Both the position numbers and the translations under genes were made by a program. A stretch of 27,431 bases of DNA from CAZSSM01 sp964609385 (GTDB taxonomy: Bacteria; Planctomycetota; Planctomycetia; Isosphaerales; Isosphaeraceae). Of this stretch, positions 25,666 to 27,431 are shown piece after piece. Position 1 is the first letter of the stretch, and every line of letters begins with the position of its first letter. Where the stretch lies: the NCBI GenBank assembly GCA_964609385.1, contig CAZSSM010000088.1:1-27431 (forward strand). The letters are read 5' to 3'. A model generated the notes under the pieces. That model saw nothing but the letters and a program-made list of their open reading frames with translations. It searched no databases and had not been told where the DNA came from.

Positions 25666-26793
25666 ATGGTCGGATCGGACCGAGATCAATCAACCGGGAG
25701 GCCCGCACTGCTCGCGGTCCTGCTGGTCGTGTCGGTGTGGGTCGGAGCCCCCGAATTGATGGGGGGCACCTCGGCTCAGGAGCCTCGGCGTCCGGCCCAG
25801 GCCGACGAGCCGGACGCGGACGAAAACGCGCCGCGACGCCCGCGCGTGCCCGGCAATCGCCCCCCGCGCAACGCGCCACCGATCGCGACCTTGGCGACGG
25901 CCGATCAGGTCCGCTTCAATCTCATCAGCTTCGACCAGACGCCGCTGCCGGCGACCTACTATCGCGGCAATCCGGGCGGCGACGCCGGCGTGGTCTTGCT
26001 GATCCACGAGTTGGAAGGCTCCGAACGCGACTTCGAGCAGCCGATCCCCGAGCGTCGCAACGTGAGCATCGCCCAATCATTCCAAGAGAAAGGCCTGGCC
26101 GTCTTGGCCTTGGGCCTCCGCTTCTCCAGTCGGGCGCGGCCTCGGGGTGAGGGGCGACGGAGCGATGGCCCCGTCGCGCGTCGACGGGACCCTCGGCCCG
26201 ACGACTGGCAGGACATGGTGGCCGACCTTCAGCGCGGCTATCAGTTCCTGGTCGACCGTAACAATTGGCGCGAGCTGAACCTCTCCAAGTTCGTTGTCGT
26301 CGGGTTGGGCCAAGGAGCCAACCTCGCCGCGCGTTGGGCGTCCACACCCAATGCCGGCGTGGCCAGTCAAGGACGGCCCAGCGACATCGCTGCGCTGGTC
26401 CTGATCTCTCCGGGCGACGACCCAGCCCCGATCAATCTGGAGACCTCCTGTCGGGCCGTGGCCAATCGGATCCCGATCCTGCTGATCGCCGGTGAAGAAG
26501 ATGAGGAGGCCAACCGGGTCGTGCTCGACGTCGACCCGCTGGTCCGCCGCAACCGCAACAGCCGGGTCGAGCGATATCCCTCGAAGCTCCGTGGCCAGAA
26601 GTTGCTCCGCTTCGAGCCGGACCCGCTCGATGACATGGTCCAGTTCGTCGAGTCCACCCTCCGACGTCAGCGCGATCCCTGGGAACCGCGCTACAACCTC
26701 GACCCCGTACCGACCCGCGACGCCACCCCCGTCGGACGTCGCGCTCCGAGACCGGATCGGCCCGCACCGGCCCAAGGCCAGCCTCCCTGTTGA
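25666..26793 (+). CDS. Exported alpha/beta-hydrolase-fold protein lacking the nucleophile serine
   Basis: The 375-aa product has a signal peptide (hydrophobic about 13-30, cut probably near SAQ-EP at 36-40) and a Pro/Arg-rich linker (about 40-72). An alpha/beta-hydrolase-like domain follows: VVLLIHELEG near 109-118 is the strand 3/oxyanion loop, and VVVGLGQGANLAARWA near 210-225 is the nucleophile elbow. There GxSxG has become GLGQG, with Gln216 where Ser should be. ILLIAGEEDEEAN is the usual acid-residue region; no clear catalytic His follows near the C-terminus. It is therefore probably a non-catalytic binding or scaffolding protein of the dienelactone-hydrolase-like type. AAGGAG 9 nt upstream fixes ATG 25666 over the GTG at 25627. 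The tail (about 345-375) is basic and proline-rich. Confidence 0.8.
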   Translation: MVGSDRDQSTGRPALLAVLLVVSVWVGAPELMGGTSAQEPRRPAQADEPDADENAPRRPRVPGNRPPRNAPPIATLATADQVRFNLISFDQTPLPATYYRGNPGGDAGVVLLIHELEGSERDFEQPIPERRNVSIAQSFQEKGLAVLALGLRFSSRARPRGEGRRSDGPVARRRDPRPDDWQDMVADLQRGYQFLVDRNNWRELNLSKFVVVGLGQGANLAARWASTPNAGVASQGRPSDIAALVLISPGDDPAPINLETSCRAVANRIPILLIAGEEDEEANRVVLDVDPLVRRNRNSRVERYPSKLRGQKLLRFEPDPLDDMVQFVESTLRRQRDPWEPRYNLDPVPTRDATPVGRRAPRPDRPAPAQGQPPC

Positions 26794-27316
26794 ACCGTTC
26801 CAAAGGGATCGAAAGCGTGCTTCACGCGATCGAAGCAACCGTCCTCGAACCCAAGCCCACGCAAGCCATCCGAGAATCAGACACCTCCCTGCCTCTGGTC
26901 AGGGATGCTTGAGATCGTCCGTCGATCGTGAGGCGTTGCCGTCATCCACGCTCAGCCAACCCTCCCCTTTTCCGGCTGAGCGTGGGGATCGCCGGCTCTC
27001 TAGTCCTCCCAAGTGGAGTCTTCTTCCGGATTTCTCCAACTCTCTCAGGTTGCCTCTCTATGCAATTCGTGCGAAATTGACTACAGGTTAGACTCATCCG
27101 TCTTGATGTGCGAAGGTAGTGAGTGGCGTGACCGAGCCTTCCGAGTTTGGCCGGGGTTTTGGTTCCCGGTGGACTCGCGAGCGATCCTCCCCTGCTCGTT
27201 GCGGGGCCAGCTCCGGGCTCGGAAGCTCGGGCTCTCTACGCTTGGACCGGGATGGATCCAGCCGCTTGTCCTGCCTGCCTGACACCTGCCGATTAACTCT
27301 GGACAGGAGCCCCTCG
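26794..27316. other. Intergenic region
   Basis: About 520 bp contain no supported gene. A strong hairpin lies at 26946-26985. The stretch from about 27020 to 27110 is less GC-rich and probably carries the promoter of the gene at 27317; no hexamer pair is convincing. Confidence 0.4.
26946..26985. terminator. 12-bp stem-loop after the hydrolase-fold gene
   Basis: CCACGCTCAGCC (26946-26957) and GGCTGAGCGTGG (26974-26985) pair perfectly around a 16-nt pyrimidine-rich loop. It lies about 150 bp downstream of the stop at 26793. No T-tract follows on the plus strand, so termination is inferred from stem strength and position. Confidence 0.5.
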
Positions 27317-27431
27317 ATGACCCGCGTGACTGGTCGTAGCGCATCCCGTTCGTACGTTCCGTTGGTGCAGTCCTTAGAAGACCGGGTGGTGTTGAGCGGT
27401 TTCAGCACCCCCACCGAGGCCTTTGTCAACC
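27317..27431 (+). CDS. Start of a second LExRxxLS-type exported protein (cut by window end)
   Basis: Only 38 codons are visible. ATG 27317 is preceded by AGGAG at 27305-27309 with a 7-nt spacer. The translation starts MTRVTGRSASRSYVPLVQ, then LEDRVVLSGF, the planctomycete N-terminal LExRxxLS motif, as also seen (LESRTLL) at the start of the beta-helix gene. These motifs usually open large secreted or surface proteins. The leader is basic and not hydrophobic. The domain content lies outside the window, so the product cannot be named. Confidence 0.75.
   Translation, partial: MTRVTGRSASRSYVPLVQSLEDRVVLSGFSTPTEAFVN

Overview
The window is GC-rich DNA from a bacterium that is almost certainly a planctomycete, probably Isosphaeraceae-like (inference). 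The evidence is family content: two large PVC-type (Planctomycetes/Verrucomicrobia) membrane-bound dehydrogenase proteins with a C-terminal CxxCH haem domain, a PEP-CTERM sorting tail, and two proteins opening with the LExRxxL(S) N-terminal motif common in large exported planctomycete proteins. Real genes use strongly G/C-ending codons, which produces many long antisense shadow frames. I see no tRNA, rRNA, CRISPR array, insertion sequence or phage module.

Layout. (1) 178-4702, minus: a two-gene unit, a neutral-ceramidase-like protein followed 10 bp later by a propeller/HEAT/cytochrome c protein. (2) 4977-9609, mixed strands: an unrecognised 321-aa protein, an exported alpha/beta hydrolase, a 105-aa helical protein with an internal duplication, a DUF4291 protein and a spondin-domain PEP-CTERM protein. 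Convergent ends are marked by inverted repeats. (3) 9800-14438, minus: an aldo/keto reductase 19 bp behind a 1207-aa haem protein with an extra N-terminal jelly-roll-like domain. (4) 14439-15149: an AT-rich patch, a decayed DUF1573-like remnant, and a TATAAT box followed by tandem hairpins. (5) 15150-18326, minus: an exported WD40-like propeller / M28 peptidase / PDZ protein. (6) 19098-25339, plus: one very large beta-helix plus RTX surface protein, now broken by an in-frame TAA and a one-base frameshift. (7) 25666-26793: an exported alpha/beta-hydrolase-fold protein whose nucleophile serine is glutamine. (8) 27317 to the window end: the start of another LExRxxLS protein.

How it fits together. 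Most products are predicted to be exported: two haem-binding dehydrogenase-like proteins, ceramidase-like and esterase-like hydrolases, an M28 peptidase, and surface proteins. This suggests breakdown of external polymers, lipids or peptides together with display of large beta-helix proteins. No single pathway can be proven from sequence alone. The strongest second-look observation is the 6.2-kb beta-helix/RTX gene: two isolated lesions separate three frames that together equal exactly 2081 codons after one base is restored.
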